Below are positions 25,289-34,578 of a stretch of 64,000 nt of DNA, piece by piece. Both the position numbers and the translations under genes were made by a program. Positions within the stretch are counted from its first letter, which is position 1, and the number at the start of each line of letters is the position of its first letter. The notes below the pieces were generated by a model, which had not been told where the DNA came from, ran no database searches, and saw only the letters and a list, made by a program, of their open reading frames with translations. Where the stretch lies: positions 1 through 64,000 of the forward strand of contig JAFZPG010000099.1 in NCBI GenBank assembly GCA_017550425.1, written 5' to 3'. Source of the stretch: Lachnospiraceae bacterium. GTDB lineage: Bacteria > Bacillota > Clostridia > Lachnospirales > Lachnospiraceae.

Positions 25289-25858
25289 ATGATTGAGATC
25301 AGATGGCATGGCCGCGGAGGACAGGGAGCCAAAACGGCGGCACTTTTACTGGCAGAGGTAGCGTTTAAGATCGGCAAAAACGCGCAGGGATTTCCGGAGT
25401 ATGGTCCGGAGCGTATGGGCGCGCCGATCACCGCTTATGACCGCATCAGCGATACGCCGATCCGCGTTCATTCAAATATTTACGATCCCGACTACGTAGT
25501 CGTTGTGGATGAGAGTCTGATCGACTCCATCGACGTTACGGCGGGACTGAAGGAAGACGGCGCGATCATCGTAAACACGCAGCGGGATAAGGCCGAAGTC
25601 GAAGCACAGATCCGCGAAAAGGGCTACAACGGCCGGGTCTATACCATCGATGCAAGACATATTTCCATTCATACATTGGGGCGGTATTTCCCGAATTCCC
25701 CGATGCTCGCCGCGATCGTCAAGGTCAGTGGATTTATCGATGAGAATGTCTTCCTGGAGAACATGGAAGCTTCTTTCCGGCATAAATTCGCGAAGAAACC
25801 CGAAGTGATCGACGGCAACATGGAAGCGCTTAGAATGGCTTTGCGAGAGCTGAAATAG
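25289..25858 (+). CDS. porG: 2-oxoacid:ferredoxin oxidoreductase, gamma subunit
   Basis: A 189-residue gamma subunit of a four-subunit 2-oxoacid oxidoreductase, which oxidatively decarboxylates a 2-oxoacid to acyl-CoA and reduces ferredoxin. It shows the family start EIRWHGRGGQGAKTAALLLAEVA, then FPEYGPERMGAPITAYDRI. It opens a porG-porD-porA-porB operon, the order seen in Thermotoga and archaeal pyruvate oxidoreductases. Pyruvate is the likely substrate; branched-chain 2-oxoacids are the alternative. Confidence 0.9.
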   Translation: MIEIRWHGRGGQGAKTAALLLAEVAFKIGKNAQGFPEYGPERMGAPITAYDRISDTPIRVHSNIYDPDYVVVVDESLIDSIDVTAGLKEDGAIIVNTQRDKAEVEAQIREKGYNGRVYTIDARHISIHTLGRYFPNSPMLAAIVKVSGFIDENVFLENMEASFRHKFAKKPEVIDGNMEALRMALRELK

Positions 25859-25877
25859 TTTAGAATGGGAGTATAGT

Positions 25878-26189
25878 ATGGATAAGAAAATGACAGAAGC
25901 ACAGAAGTTACATGTAAAATGTGCCTGGCAGGAATTGACGGAAGGCCTCACCATCACAGATGCGGCGAACTCCGTAGAGTTTGAGACGGGACTTTGGACG
26001 ACGGTGAAACCGACCTTCCATCCCGATAAATGTAAGCAATGTCTGCTTTGCACGCCGGCGTGCCCGGACAGTTGCATTCCGGTGAAGGACAGCAAGCGCG
26101 GCGAGTTTGACCTCGCGCACTGCAAGGGCTGCGGAATCTGCGTGGCTTCCTGCCCGTTTGGAGCGATCACGATGGAGGTGGATGCGTAA
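25878..26189 (+). CDS. porD: 2-oxoacid:ferredoxin oxidoreductase, delta (ferredoxin) subunit
   Basis: A 103-residue 2x[4Fe-4S] ferredoxin-like subunit with two CxxCxxCxxxCP clusters, CKQCLLCTPACP and CKGCGICVASCP. It carries electrons from the beta-subunit cluster to soluble ferredoxin. GGAG precedes ATG 25878. The TAA stop overlaps the porA ATG by one base, so translation is coupled. Confidence 0.92.
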   Translation: MDKKMTEAQKLHVKCAWQELTEGLTITDAANSVEFETGLWTTVKPTFHPDKCKQCLLCTPACPDSCIPVKDSKRGEFDLAHCKGCGICVASCPFGAITMEVDA

Positions 26190-27448
26190 TGGAAGATAAG
26201 AAGAGACGCGTACAGCTTTCCGGTAACGAGGCGGTGGCTACGGCCCTGCGTCAGATCAATCCGGATGTTTTCCCGGCATTTCCCATCACTCCTTCAACGG
26301 AGATCCCGCAGTATTTTTCGAATTATGTGGCCAATGGCCTGGTAGATACCGAGTTTATTCCCGTAGAGAGCGAACACAGCTCGATGTCCGCGGCGATCGG
26401 TGCTTCCGCTGCCGGCGCGCGCAGTCTGACGGCGACGTCGTCCTGCGGTCTGGCGCTGATGTGGGAAGAACTGCATGTTGCAGCATCCAACCGCCTGCCG
26501 CTCGCGCTCGCGCTGGTCTGCCGTGCATTGTCCGGACCGATCAACATCAACTGCGACCATTCGGACAGCATGGGCGCACGTGACTGCGGATGGATCCAGA
26601 TCTACGCAGAGGATAACCAGGAAGCCTATGACAACATGGTGCAGGCGTATCGTATCTCGGAGCATCCGGATGTGCGCCTTCCGATCATGATCTGCCAGGA
26701 CGGCTTCATCACGAGCCACGCAGTTATGGATATGGAATTGCTTCCGGACGCGGATGTCAAAGGTTTCGTCGGCGAGTATGAGCCCGAGCGTTACCTTTTG
26801 AATGAGAACGGTACGATGGCTCTCGGACCGTACGCGATCACGGATTATTATATGGAGGCGCGTCGCGCCCAGGCCCAGGGCATCCTGAATGCGAAGAAGG
26901 TGATCCTGGACGTTGCACGGGATTTCGAGAAGATCTCCGGACGTAAGTACGGCCTTTTCGAAGAGTATCGCATGGACGATGCGGAATTTGCCATGGTGCT
27001 CATCGGTTCCGCAGCAGGAACCGCAAAAGATGCGGTCGATAAGTTGCGTGAAGAAGGTAAGAAGGTCGGACTCATCAAGATCCGCGTCTTCCGCCCGTTC
27101 CCTGCAGAGGAACTGGCCGCAGCGCTCTCGAAGGTGCGCGGCATTGCGATCATGGACCGCAGTGAGAGTTTCTCGAGCAATGGCGGCCCCATCGGCAGCG
27201 AACTGACGCAGGCGCTGTATCACGCGCGCTGCAAGGCATTTACCGTGAACTATATGTACGGCTTAGGTGGCCGCGACCTTCAGGTCATCCACGTAGAAGA
27301 GATCTTCGCTGAGCTGATGGAACTGGCTGCGAAAGGCGATCCGAAGGACAGTGTATCCTACCGCTACGTCGGACTCAGGGACCAGGCGGACCCGGATCAC
27401 AAGCAGATTTCATATTTGTGCAAGCCTGAGAATACAGAGCAGGCTTAA
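26189..27448 (+). CDS. porA: 2-oxoacid:ferredoxin oxidoreductase, alpha subunit
   Basis: A 419-residue alpha subunit containing the pyrimidine-binding half of the TPP site (FPITPSTEIPQYFSNYVANG, then PVESEHSSMSAAIGASAAGARSLTATSS) and a C-terminal transketolase-C-like domain (AFAMVLIGSAAGTAKDAV region, then MDRSESFSSNGGPIGSEL). It pairs with PorB to form the catalytic core. Confidence 0.93.
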   Translation: MEDKKRRVQLSGNEAVATALRQINPDVFPAFPITPSTEIPQYFSNYVANGLVDTEFIPVESEHSSMSAAIGASAAGARSLTATSSCGLALMWEELHVAASNRLPLALALVCRALSGPININCDHSDSMGARDCGWIQIYAEDNQEAYDNMVQAYRISEHPDVRLPIMICQDGFITSHAVMDMELLPDADVKGFVGEYEPERYLLNENGTMALGPYAITDYYMEARRAQAQGILNAKKVILDVARDFEKISGRKYGLFEEYRMDDAEFAMVLIGSAAGTAKDAVDKLREEGKKVGLIKIRVFRPFPAEELAAALSKVRGIAIMDRSESFSSNGGPIGSELTQALYHARCKAFTVNYMYGLGGRDLQVIHVEEIFAELMELAAKGDPKDSVSYRYVGLRDQADPDHKQISYLCKPENTEQA

Positions 27449-27467
27449 GCACACGGAGGATCGTTCG

Positions 27468-28397
27468 ATGGGATATAATTTTAAGGAAACCATGAATAAA
27501 AAGGAGCGTTTTGCTCCCGGACACCGCATGTGCGCAGGTTGCGGCGGAGCGGTGTGCGTACGTAATGTGCTGCGCGGACTGCATGAGGAGGATCACGCAG
27601 TCATCGGCAATGCGACGGGCTGCTTGGAGGTATCCAGTTTCATGTACCCGTTTACGGCCTGGGCAGACAGTTACGTTCATAATGCATTTGAAAACGCCGG
27701 GGCGACCTTAAGTGGCGTGGAGGGCGCGTATAAAGTTCTGAAGCGTAAGGGCAAGATCGACGAGACGTTTAAGTTCATCACCTTCGGCGGCGACGGCGGC
27801 ACCTATGATATCGGCCTGCAGTCCCTGTCCGGAGCCATGGAGCGTGGACACGATCTGGTCTATGTCTGCTATGATAACGGCGCGTACATGAATACAGGCA
27901 CACAGCGAAGCAGCGCGACGCCGCAGTTCGCCGATACGACCACGACGCCGGTCGGCTCGGTCAGCCACGGTAAGCCGCAGATCCGTAAGGATCTCGCAGC
28001 GGTCATCGCGGCACACAACATCCCTTACGTTGCGCAGACGACCTTCGTTCGCAACTTTAAGGATCTGCATGTAAAAGCGGAGAAGGCGATCTATACGCCC
28101 GGCGCCGCATTCCTGAACGTTTTGGCTCCCTGCCCGCGTGGCTGGGGTTACCCGTCCCAGGATCTTTTGAAGATCTGCCAGCTCGCCGTGGAGACGAACT
28201 ACTGGCCGCTGTTCGAAGTTGTGGACGGCACCTGGATCTTGAACTATGAGCCGAAGAAGAAGCTCCCGATCGAGGACTTCCTGCGGCCGCAGGCCCGCTT
28301 TAAGCACCTGTTCAAGCCGGGCAATGAATATCTGATCGAGGCGTTCCAGAGTGAAGTGGATCGCCGCTTTGAGGAACTTGTAAAACGTTGTTCTTAA
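27468..28397 (+). CDS. porB: 2-oxoacid:ferredoxin oxidoreductase, beta (TPP) subunit
   Basis: A 309-residue TPP-binding subunit. It shows the iron-sulfur cysteines of MCAGCGG, the conserved GNATGCLEVSS, and the TPP diphosphate motif GDGGTYDIGLQSLSGA, ending YDNGAYMNTGTQRS. That last motif closely resembles pyruvate-type beta subunits. CGGAGGA (27454-27460) sets ATG 27468; the frame extends upstream inside porA but without a start signal. With porG, porD and porA it completes the heterotetramer. Confidence 0.93.
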   Translation: MGYNFKETMNKKERFAPGHRMCAGCGGAVCVRNVLRGLHEEDHAVIGNATGCLEVSSFMYPFTAWADSYVHNAFENAGATLSGVEGAYKVLKRKGKIDETFKFITFGGDGGTYDIGLQSLSGAMERGHDLVYVCYDNGAYMNTGTQRSSATPQFADTTTTPVGSVSHGKPQIRKDLAAVIAAHNIPYVAQTTFVRNFKDLHVKAEKAIYTPGAAFLNVLAPCPRGWGYPSQDLLKICQLAVETNYWPLFEVVDGTWILNYEPKKKLPIEDFLRPQARFKHLFKPGNEYLIEAFQSEVDRRFEELVKRCS

Positions 28398-28449
28398 GTT
28401 TGTAACGCAGGGAACCGGCCCTTGAGGGCGGAACTTTGGAGGATGGCAT

Positions 28450-29919
28450 ATGAAGATGAAATATTGTTCATATTGTGGAAGCCTGCTGGACGAGACGACA
28501 GGCGTATGCCCGAAATGTTTCGGAGGCATGGATGCTCCGAAACAGGAGGAGCAGGCGTCGGAACTCACGTCCGTTCCTAAGGTCGACTTAGGCGACAGTC
28601 CGTTTGCATCTGCACCCTCTACCGTGATCCCGACATTGACCCTGGATCCGTTCGGAAATTCCGAGGCGCAGGGGTCGGCTTCACAGTTCCAACTCGAATT
28701 CGGAAACGTTGCGCCGGCGGCTTCGGAGAACGCTTCCGGCCCGCAGCTTATAATGCCGGAACTTCAGATGCCGGGCACAGCGCAGGCGGGGCCGGGGATC
28801 GCTTTGGAATTAAAACCCGGGATTTCCGTAGAGCCGGAGCCCCCGGTAGCGGAGAAACAGGCACAGGAGGAAGCACCCGCGCAGCCGGAAACTTCAGCTC
28901 AGCCTGAGGCATCCGCGCCGGCCGAGTCCGATGTCTTTACACAGACGCCGCCTGCATATTCGCCGAAAGCCCAGACGAGGTTTGAGGCAATGGTCGCGAA
29001 GATCCAGGCGGATCAGGAGCGCATGATGAAAGAGCAACCGGTCGAGCCCGGACAGACATTTGCCGCGACGTCGGATGCGCAGGAAGTGCAGGCAGCGCAG
29101 CAGGCGCAGACCTCTGAGGTACCGCAGCCGCAGTATACGCAACAGCAGACGCAAACACCGCAGTTTACGACGCCGCTGATGCAGGCGCCGGGGCAGACGG
29201 GCGCGCAGTATCAGCAGGTACAGGCAGCGCAGCAGGCGCAGAGCGTACAGCAGCCGCAGTACACGCAGCAGATGCAGAACATGCAGCGCCCGCAGCCGAT
29301 GCAGGCGCCGCGTTATTCTTACGGACAGGCCCCGCAGCCGATGCAGGCGCCGAATTACGGACAGCAGAGTCAGCCGCAGTATGGTCAACAAACTTCGACC
29401 TCGTCACCGTACGGGAATTATCAGCCGTATGACTCCGGACAGGGAGCCTATGGAGCGCAGATGGGTGGTGCGGCATCCGTAGAAGAGATGCAGGCCTACA
29501 TGCAGTCGCAGAAGACCACGAACTATGCGAACCCGGCTTATGTGGATCAAGAGGTGACCTATAGTCAGCCGGTCGATCCGCGTTTTTCACAGACGGTCAA
29601 TATGAACCGGCAGTACCAGCAGGCACAGGTGCCCATGGTCTATTCGCCGCAGGTAGCTCCGATCCAAAGCATAGAAGAAAAAAGCCGTACGACCGCGGCG
29701 ATCCTGGCGATCCTTCTGGGACATCTGGGCATACATAAATTCTACCTGAACCATCCGGCAGCCATTGCGTACCTTTTGATAACCTTATGCACCTGCGGCA
29801 TGGGCGGCTTAGTGATGTGGATCATTTCCCTGATCGAGGGCATCGGTTATCTGGGCATGACGGATGAGGAATTTAAGCAGAAACTCTACGACGAATACAA
29901 TAACCGGAATAAGCCTTGA
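28450..29919 (+). CDS. TM2-domain protein with zinc ribbon and Gln/Pro-rich region
   Basis: A 489-residue protein. It has an N-terminal zinc ribbon (C6, C9, C20, C23), a long low-complexity region rich in Gln, Ala and Pro (about 40-405), and a C-terminal TM2 domain of two helices (TTAAILAILLGHLGIHKFYL, then the GMGGLVMWIISLIEG helix). TM2 proteins are membrane-embedded and mostly uncharacterised. GGAGG precedes ATG 28450. It shares the ribbon-plus-membrane plan with three other proteins in the window. Confidence 0.82.
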   Translation: MKMKYCSYCGSLLDETTGVCPKCFGGMDAPKQEEQASELTSVPKVDLGDSPFASAPSTVIPTLTLDPFGNSEAQGSASQFQLEFGNVAPAASENASGPQLIMPELQMPGTAQAGPGIALELKPGISVEPEPPVAEKQAQEEAPAQPETSAQPEASAPAESDVFTQTPPAYSPKAQTRFEAMVAKIQADQERMMKEQPVEPGQTFAATSDAQEVQAAQQAQTSEVPQPQYTQQQTQTPQFTTPLMQAPGQTGAQYQQVQAAQQAQSVQQPQYTQQMQNMQRPQPMQAPRYSYGQAPQPMQAPNYGQQSQPQYGQQTSTSSPYGNYQPYDSGQGAYGAQMGGAASVEEMQAYMQSQKTTNYANPAYVDQEVTYSQPVDPRFSQTVNMNRQYQQAQVPMVYSPQVAPIQSIEEKSRTTAAILAILLGHLGIHKFYLNHPAAIAYLLITLCTCGMGGLVMWIISLIEGIGYLGMTDEEFKQKLYDEYNNRNKP

Positions 29920-29938
29920 AAAAAATGTAAAAAAGCAC

Positions 29939-29967
29939 TTGCAATTCATTTGGATGTGTTGTATAAT
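29939..29967 (+). promoter_or_regulatory. Promoter of tRNA-Gln(CTG)
   Basis: TTGCAA (29939-29944), 17-bp spacer, TATAAT (29962-29967), 52 bp before the tRNA. Confidence 0.85.
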
Positions 29968-30019
29968 TACCTTCGTTGCAGCGGTCGGCTCGTTCGGACG
30001 CGTCGCAACGAAGATATAT

Positions 30020-30092
30020 TGGGCTATAGCCAAGCGGTAAGGCATCGGATTCTGATTCCGACATTTCCAAGGTTCGAATCCTTGTAGCCCAG
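30020..30092 (+). tRNA. tRNA-Gln (CTG)
   Basis: Acceptor TGGGCTA pairs with TAGCCCA, with the usual U1-A72. Loop TTCTGAT gives CTG. Discriminator G30092. A single-gene unit with its own promoter and terminator. Confidence 0.96.
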
Positions 30093-30099
30093 CACTTTG

Positions 30100-30136
30100 A
30101 ACTGTCGTCTGGATGGGGCGACAGTTTTGTTTTTTA
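30100..30136 (+). terminator. Terminator of tRNA-Gln(CTG)
   Basis: AACTGTCG (30100-30107) pairs with CGACAGTT (30119-30126), followed by TTGTTTTTT. Confidence 0.85.
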
Positions 30137-30219
30137 ATGAGCCATGCGCATGACGATGGCGCTGTCGACATGGCTCATTGCAAAGCGCATGACGGCGAAT
30201 GCCGGGACAGGAGGCAGTA

Positions 30220-31068
30220 ATGACAGCATCTGTTGGTACATTTTCCGAATTGACCATATTATATGAAAAGGACTTCGGTGTCTATCTGGGACAGCTCGGA
30301 GATGAGAAGGGTGTCCTGCTTCCGAAGAAGCAGGTGCCTGCGGGCGCGAAGGCCGGGGATACCGTGCGTGTCTTTTTGTATAAGGACTCTGAGGATCGCG
30401 TGATCGCGACGACGCGCGAGCCTCTGGTTACGCTGGAGCAGCCGGCGGTACTGACCGTGCGCGAGTGCACGCACATCGGCGCGTTTCTCGACTGGGGTCT
30501 GGATAAAGACCTCTTCATGCCGTTTCGCGAGCAGGAGGGTCAGGTGCGCCGCGGTGACCGTGTTCTGGTGAAGCTCTACATTGACCGGAGCGAGCGCCTG
30601 TGCGCGTCCATGAAGGTCTCAAGTGCATTGACCGCAGCCGGCAGCCAGTTTAAGGAGGGCGATCCCGCGACTGGTACGGTGTACAGCGTGAACCCGAAGA
30701 TCGGCGCTTTTGTTGCGGTCAATGATCGCTATTTCGGCCTGCTGCCGGCGCAGAATATGTGCGCGTCCTATCGCCCCGGGGATGCATTTTCCGGAAGAGT
30801 GGTGCGCGTGCGCCCCGACGGAAAGTTGGATCTGGGCGCGGAGCATCCCGCCTACCTGCAGATGGAGGAGGACGCGAAGAAAGTCTATGCCGTGATCGAG
30901 GATTTCGGCGGCGTGTTGCCGTTCGGAGAGAAAGCCTCTCCCGAAGTAATAAAGAAAGAATTTCAGCTGAGTAAGGCCGCATTTAAGCGCGCTGTCAGCT
31001 GCCTGCTGAAAAACGGAAAGATCAAACTGTCGGAGAACAGCATCGAGATCATCCGTGATGAGAAATAA
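30220..31068 (+). CDS. cvfB: CvfB-like S1 RNA-binding protein
   Basis: A 282-residue protein of the CvfB/YitL family: tandem S1-type OB domains followed by a C-terminal winged-helix segment (SPEVIKKEFQLSKAAFKRAVSCLLKNGKI). CvfB in staphylococci and pneumococci binds RNA and affects virulence-gene expression and translation; here the role is inferred. AGGAGG at 30209-30214 lies 5 nt before ATG 30220, so the longer frame from 30199 is rejected. Confidence 0.88.
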   Translation: MTASVGTFSELTILYEKDFGVYLGQLGDEKGVLLPKKQVPAGAKAGDTVRVFLYKDSEDRVIATTREPLVTLEQPAVLTVRECTHIGAFLDWGLDKDLFMPFREQEGQVRRGDRVLVKLYIDRSERLCASMKVSSALTAAGSQFKEGDPATGTVYSVNPKIGAFVAVNDRYFGLLPAQNMCASYRPGDAFSGRVVRVRPDGKLDLGAEHPAYLQMEEDAKKVYAVIEDFGGVLPFGEKASPEVIKKEFQLSKAAFKRAVSCLLKNGKIKLSENSIEIIRDEK

Positions 31069-31070
31069 AA

Positions 31071-31109
31071 CAAACCCCCGCCCGGGCGTATGCCTGCGGC
31101 GGGGGTTTG
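31071..31109. terminator. Bidirectional terminator, cvfB / XRE
   Basis: CAAACCCCCGC (31071-31081) pairs with GCGGGGGTTTG (31099-31109). On the minus strand it is followed by TTTTATT. It separates two convergent genes. Confidence 0.75.
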
Positions 31110-31197
31110 CGACAGTATGATAATTCAAATTTCAAATAAGTCACTGTGGGTTCCGGTCCGCGTGAGATAGAGGATCAGATCCTGCCCGGAAATGGCA

Positions 31198-31647
31198 TCA
31201 ACTCTCCTTCGACATCAGATAGGCCCGGCATAATCGATAGCAGACATCAAGCTCCTGACGGGAGCAGGACGCGAGCAGGGCGGACAGGCCGGCGTCGCCA
31301 TAGGGCGCGGTGTCTTCGTGCACGGCAAATGCGGGTTCGGGCACCGCTGCAGCAGAAGAACCCAGCATATAATCATACGAGATCTTAAAGGCGTCATGCA
31401 TTTTTTTCAGTACGGTGCCGGAAGCACCGCGCTTTCCACGCTCGATGCTGCTCACATAACTGGTGGAAATGCCCAGGAGCTCACCGAGCTCGGATTGGGT
31501 CAGTCCCATGGTCATACGTTCGCGGCGCATCATGTAACCGAAGCGTTTGTCTCGACGCTCGGTTTCCCCTACATGATCAGCGCTTTCCATTTGCGCCGGA
31601 ACTGACACATTGTGTTCTTCATTGTCGGATGTAATAATCGGATTCAT
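31198..31647 (-). CDS. XRE-family HTH transcriptional regulator
   Basis: A 149-residue DNA-binding protein. The HTH_3 domain lies at about 36-95: RRERMTMGLTQSELGELLGI then STSYVSSIERGKRG. The C-terminal part (about 100-149) is short and has no recognised ligand domain. The frame extends to 31809, but a GAAGGGGGA ribosome site before the ATG at 31647 sets the start. Targets are unknown; it stands alone. Confidence 0.85.
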   Translation of the reverse strand: MNPIITSDNEEHNVSVPAQMESADHVGETERRDKRFGYMMRRERMTMGLTQSELGELLGISTSYVSSIERGKRGASGTVLKKMHDAFKISYDYMLGSSAAAVPEPAFAVHEDTAPYGDAGLSALLASCSRQELDVCYRLCRAYLMSKES

Positions 31648-31809
31648 TTCGGATCCCCCTTCGATATTTATTTCCCCCCCGTGCGCGTGCCTGCGTACGG
31701 AGCACGTTTCCATCATAGCGAACTTACGGATCGTCGTGTAGCCGCATATTGTACAAAATACGGGGGTGAAATTCACAAATCTTATAAAAATGCAGAGGAT
31801 CCGCCTCAA

Positions 31810-32136
31810 AAATACCGGAAAAACGGCCTGCCTGCGGGGGATTCAGGCCGGATCCGACTCCAAATTCGTTTAAGGGCCTTCTAAATATTTGTAACAATCT
31901 GTTCATATTTAGGACATATTTACCAATAAAACTAAAGGATAAATTCGAATAATTTAGTCAACCTGCACAAAACGAAAAAATCATAGTCAAAGTGACGAAA
32001 TTTGAGCCTGTTTTTTGTGAAAACGGGATATGGAAAGATAACGGATTGTGTTGTAAAATGAAACGCGTGAGGGTGCGAGCAGAGTCACCCTGAGACAGTA
32101 TGAGTAAACTATTGAAAGTTTAGGAGGATAATTTAA
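31810..32136. other. Intergenic region upstream of the MsmX-like gene
   Basis: AT-rich spacer between divergent genes. The hairpin AGGGTG (32070-32075) with CACCCT (32086-32091) lies in the likely leader. A TGTAAAAT box at 32052-32059 is a candidate -10 without a good -35. AGGAGG precedes ATG 32137. I see nothing coding. Confidence 0.4.
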
Positions 32137-33249
32137 ATGGCTGGTTTGGTGTTGAAGAACGTATGTAAGGTTTATCCTAACGGCTTCGTAGCAGTTAAGG
32201 ACTTCAATCTTGACATCGCTGATAAGGAATTCATCATCTTCGTAGGTCCGTCCGGTTGCGGTAAGTCCACAACCCTTCGTATGATCGCAGGTTTGGAAGA
32301 GATCTCTTCCGGTGAACTGTGGATCGACGGCAAGCTCGTTAACGACGAGGAGCCGAAGGACAGAGATATCGCGATGGTATTCCAGAACTACGCTCTGTAC
32401 CCGCATATGTCAGTTTATGATAACATGGCATTTGGTTTGAAACTTCGTAAGGTTCCGAAGAACGAGATCGAGAAGTCCGTTCAGGAAGCTGCACGTATCC
32501 TTGGTATCGATAACCTGCTTGATCGTAAGCCGAAGGCTCTGTCCGGTGGTCAGCGTCAGCGTGTTGCGATGGGCCGTGCTATCGTTCGTAATCCTAAGGT
32601 ATTCCTTATGGATGAGCCGCTCTCTAACTTGGATGCAAAACTCCGTGTACAGATGCGTGTTGAGATCTCCAAACTTCATCAGAGACTTGAAACAACCATC
32701 ATCTACGTAACACATGACCAGACCGAGGCTATGACACTTGGTACCCGTATCGTCGTTTTGAAGGATGGTCTCATCCAGCAGGTTGATACTCCTCAGAACC
32801 TCTACGATAAGCCCGCCAACAAGTTCGTTGCAGGTTTCATCGGTTCTCCTCAGATGAACATCATCGACGCTCTGATCGAGAGAGAAGACGGCAAGGTAGT
32901 TGCTAAGTTCGGCGAGCATCAGGTTACTATTCCGGATGTTAAGGCGAAGGTTCTGGAAGAGGCAGGCGTTGTTGGTAAGGAAGTTATCTTCGGTATCCGT
33001 CCTGAGGATATCCATGATGAGCAGATGTTCCTTGAGACTTCTAAGGACAGCATCATCAAGGCTACCATCCGTGTATACGAGCTTCTTGGTTCTGAAGTAC
33101 TTCTGTACTTCGATGTTGAGGATCTTTCCTTCACCGCGAAGGTTAACCCTCGTACGACCGCTCGTCCGGGCGACGTTGTTCAGTTCGCACTCGATATGAG
33201 CCGTATCCACATCTTCGATAAGGATACAGAAATGGCGATCCTGAACTAA
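32137..33249 (+). CDS. Multiple-sugar ABC importer ATPase (MsmX/UgpC-like)
   Basis: A 370-residue CUT1-type ATPase. Walker A is GPSGCGKST, the Q-loop lies in [15 protein letters not shown], the signature is LSGGQRQRV, Walker B is VFLMDEP, and the switch is VTHDQ. A C-terminal MalK-type TOBE domain follows (about 240-370). No permease or binding-protein genes are adjacent. In Firmicutes one such ATPase energises several sugar importers, so that is the inferred role. Codons such as CGT, GGT and GTT are favoured far more than in neighbours, suggesting very high expression. AGGAGG lies before ATG 32137. Confidence 0.92.
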   Translation: MAGLVLKNVCKVYPNGFVAVKDFNLDIADKEFIIFVGPSGCGKSTTLRMIAGLEEISSGELWIDGKLVNDEEPKDRDIAMVFQNYALYPHMSVYDNMAFGLKLRKVPKNEIEKSVQEAARILGIDNLLDRKPKALSGGQRQRVAMGRAIVRNPKVFLMDEPLSNLDAKLRVQMRVEISKLHQRLETTIIYVTHDQTEAMTLGTRIVVLKDGLIQQVDTPQNLYDKPANKFVAGFIGSPQMNIIDALIEREDGKVVAKFGEHQVTIPDVKAKVLEEAGVVGKEVIFGIRPEDIHDEQMFLETSKDSIIKATIRVYELLGSEVLLYFDVEDLSFTAKVNPRTTARPGDVVQFALDMSRIHIFDKDTEMAILN

Positions 33250-33290
33250 TTCAGAGGCAAACTCTCCGCCGTTAAGGCGGGACATAATAC

Positions 33291-33330
33291 AAAGGGCTGT
33301 TGTACGATTGTATAACAGCCCTTTCTTCGT
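33291..33330 (+). terminator. Terminator of the MsmX-like gene
   Basis: AAAGGGCTGTT (33291-33301) pairs with AACAGCCCTTT (33314-33324), with an extended inner stem, then CTTCGTTTT. Confidence 0.85.
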
Positions 33331-33347
33331 TTTCCGGGAAAAAACGC

Positions 33348-33376
33348 TTTATTTTTCCATGTTTCTTTGGTATAAT
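33348..33376 (+). promoter_or_regulatory. Possible promoter of the CdaR-like gene
   Basis: Weak -35 TTTATT (33348-33353), 17-bp spacer, consensus -10 TATAAT (33371-33376), about 90 bp upstream of the start. Confidence 0.5.
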
Positions 33377-33467
33377 AATCATAAGCGCGATTCTGCCCCG
33401 GAGGCGGGCAGGATTATGCGGAGAGCTCGTATTTACACAGAAGCGAATGAGCTACAGGGAGTGGAAA

Positions 33468-34559
33468 ATGATCTCAAATCAAGTACTGCAATCCATAGTG
33501 GAAGGTTTAAAAGGAATATCCCGGATCGACCTGTGCGTCAGTGATGTCGAAGGAAAGATATTGGCCTCGACGTTTGATGACGCAGAGACGAGAGAGTTCG
33601 CGATCATAGCATTTGCGGATTCGCCGGCAGACAGCCAGGTGGTCAATGGTTACCAGTTCTTTAAGGTCTTCGATGAGCAGCAACTCGAACTGATCCTGCT
33701 CGTTAAGGGCAACAACGACGACGCCTACATGGTCGGTCGTATGGCGGCATTCCAGTTGCAGAACCTTCTGGTGGCATATAAAGAACGCTACGACAAAGAC
33801 AACTTCATCAAAAACCTTCTGCTGGATAATCTGCTTCTGGTGGATATTTATAACCGCGCAAAAAAACTCCACATCGAGACGGCGGTACGTCGTGTCGTAT
33901 TCATCATTGAGACGAAGAATGAGCGCGACAACAACGCGCTTGAGACCGTACGCGGTCTGTTCGCGAGCAACAAATCCCGCGATTTCGTGACTGCGGTGGA
34001 TGAAAAGAACATCATCATGGTGAAAGAACTGAAGATGTCCGACGGCTACGAGGAGATGGACCAGGTGGCGCGCACCATCCTGGACATGCTCAACACCGAG
34101 GCCATGATCAGCGCCCGCGTGGCATACGGAACCATCATCAACGAGATAAAAGAAGTATCCCGCTCCTATAAGGAAGCAAAGATGGCGCTCGATGTCGGTA
34201 AGATCTTCTACAGTGGAAAGAACATCATCGCGTATGCGAACCTGGGTATCGGCCGCCTGATCTACCAGCTCCCCATGCCCTTGTGCCGGATGTTCATCAA
34301 AGAGATCTTCGACAATCGTTCCCCCGATGATTTCGACGAGGAGACATTGTCCACGATCTATAAGTTTTTCGAGAACAACCTGAATGTGTCGGAGACGGCG
34401 CGTCAGTTGTATATTCACCGCAATACGCTCGTCTATCGTTTGGATAAGATCCAAAAGGCGACAGGGCTGGATCTGCGTGTGTTTGAAGATGCGATCACAT
34501 TTAAGATCGCATTGATGGTCGTTCGCTACATGAAGTATATGGAGACCATCGAGTATTAA
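33468..34559 (+). CDS. CdaR/PucR-like transcriptional regulator
   Basis: A 363-residue regulator of the sugar-diacid/PucR type. A putative sensory N-terminal region (about 1-110) and a degenerate GGDEF-like middle lead to a C-terminal PucR helix-turn-helix (LSTIYKFFENNLNVSETARQ, then LYIHRNTLVYRLDKI). AGGGAG at 33457-33462 precedes ATG 33468; the frame is open back to 33300 without a better start. Position right after the sugar-import ATPase suggests, but does not prove, carbohydrate-linked control. The next gene starts 19 bp downstream. Confidence 0.85.
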   Translation: MISNQVLQSIVEGLKGISRIDLCVSDVEGKILASTFDDAETREFAIIAFADSPADSQVVNGYQFFKVFDEQQLELILLVKGNNDDAYMVGRMAAFQLQNLLVAYKERYDKDNFIKNLLLDNLLLVDIYNRAKKLHIETAVRRVVFIIETKNERDNNALETVRGLFASNKSRDFVTAVDEKNIIMVKELKMSDGYEEMDQVARTILDMLNTEAMISARVAYGTIINEIKEVSRSYKEAKMALDVGKIFYSGKNIIAYANLGIGRLIYQLPMPLCRMFIKEIFDNRSPDDFDEETLSTIYKFFENNLNVSETARQLYIHRNTLVYRLDKIQKATGLDLRVFEDAITFKIALMVVRYMKYMETIEY

Positions 34560-34578
34560 CGGGAAGGAAAAACATAAT

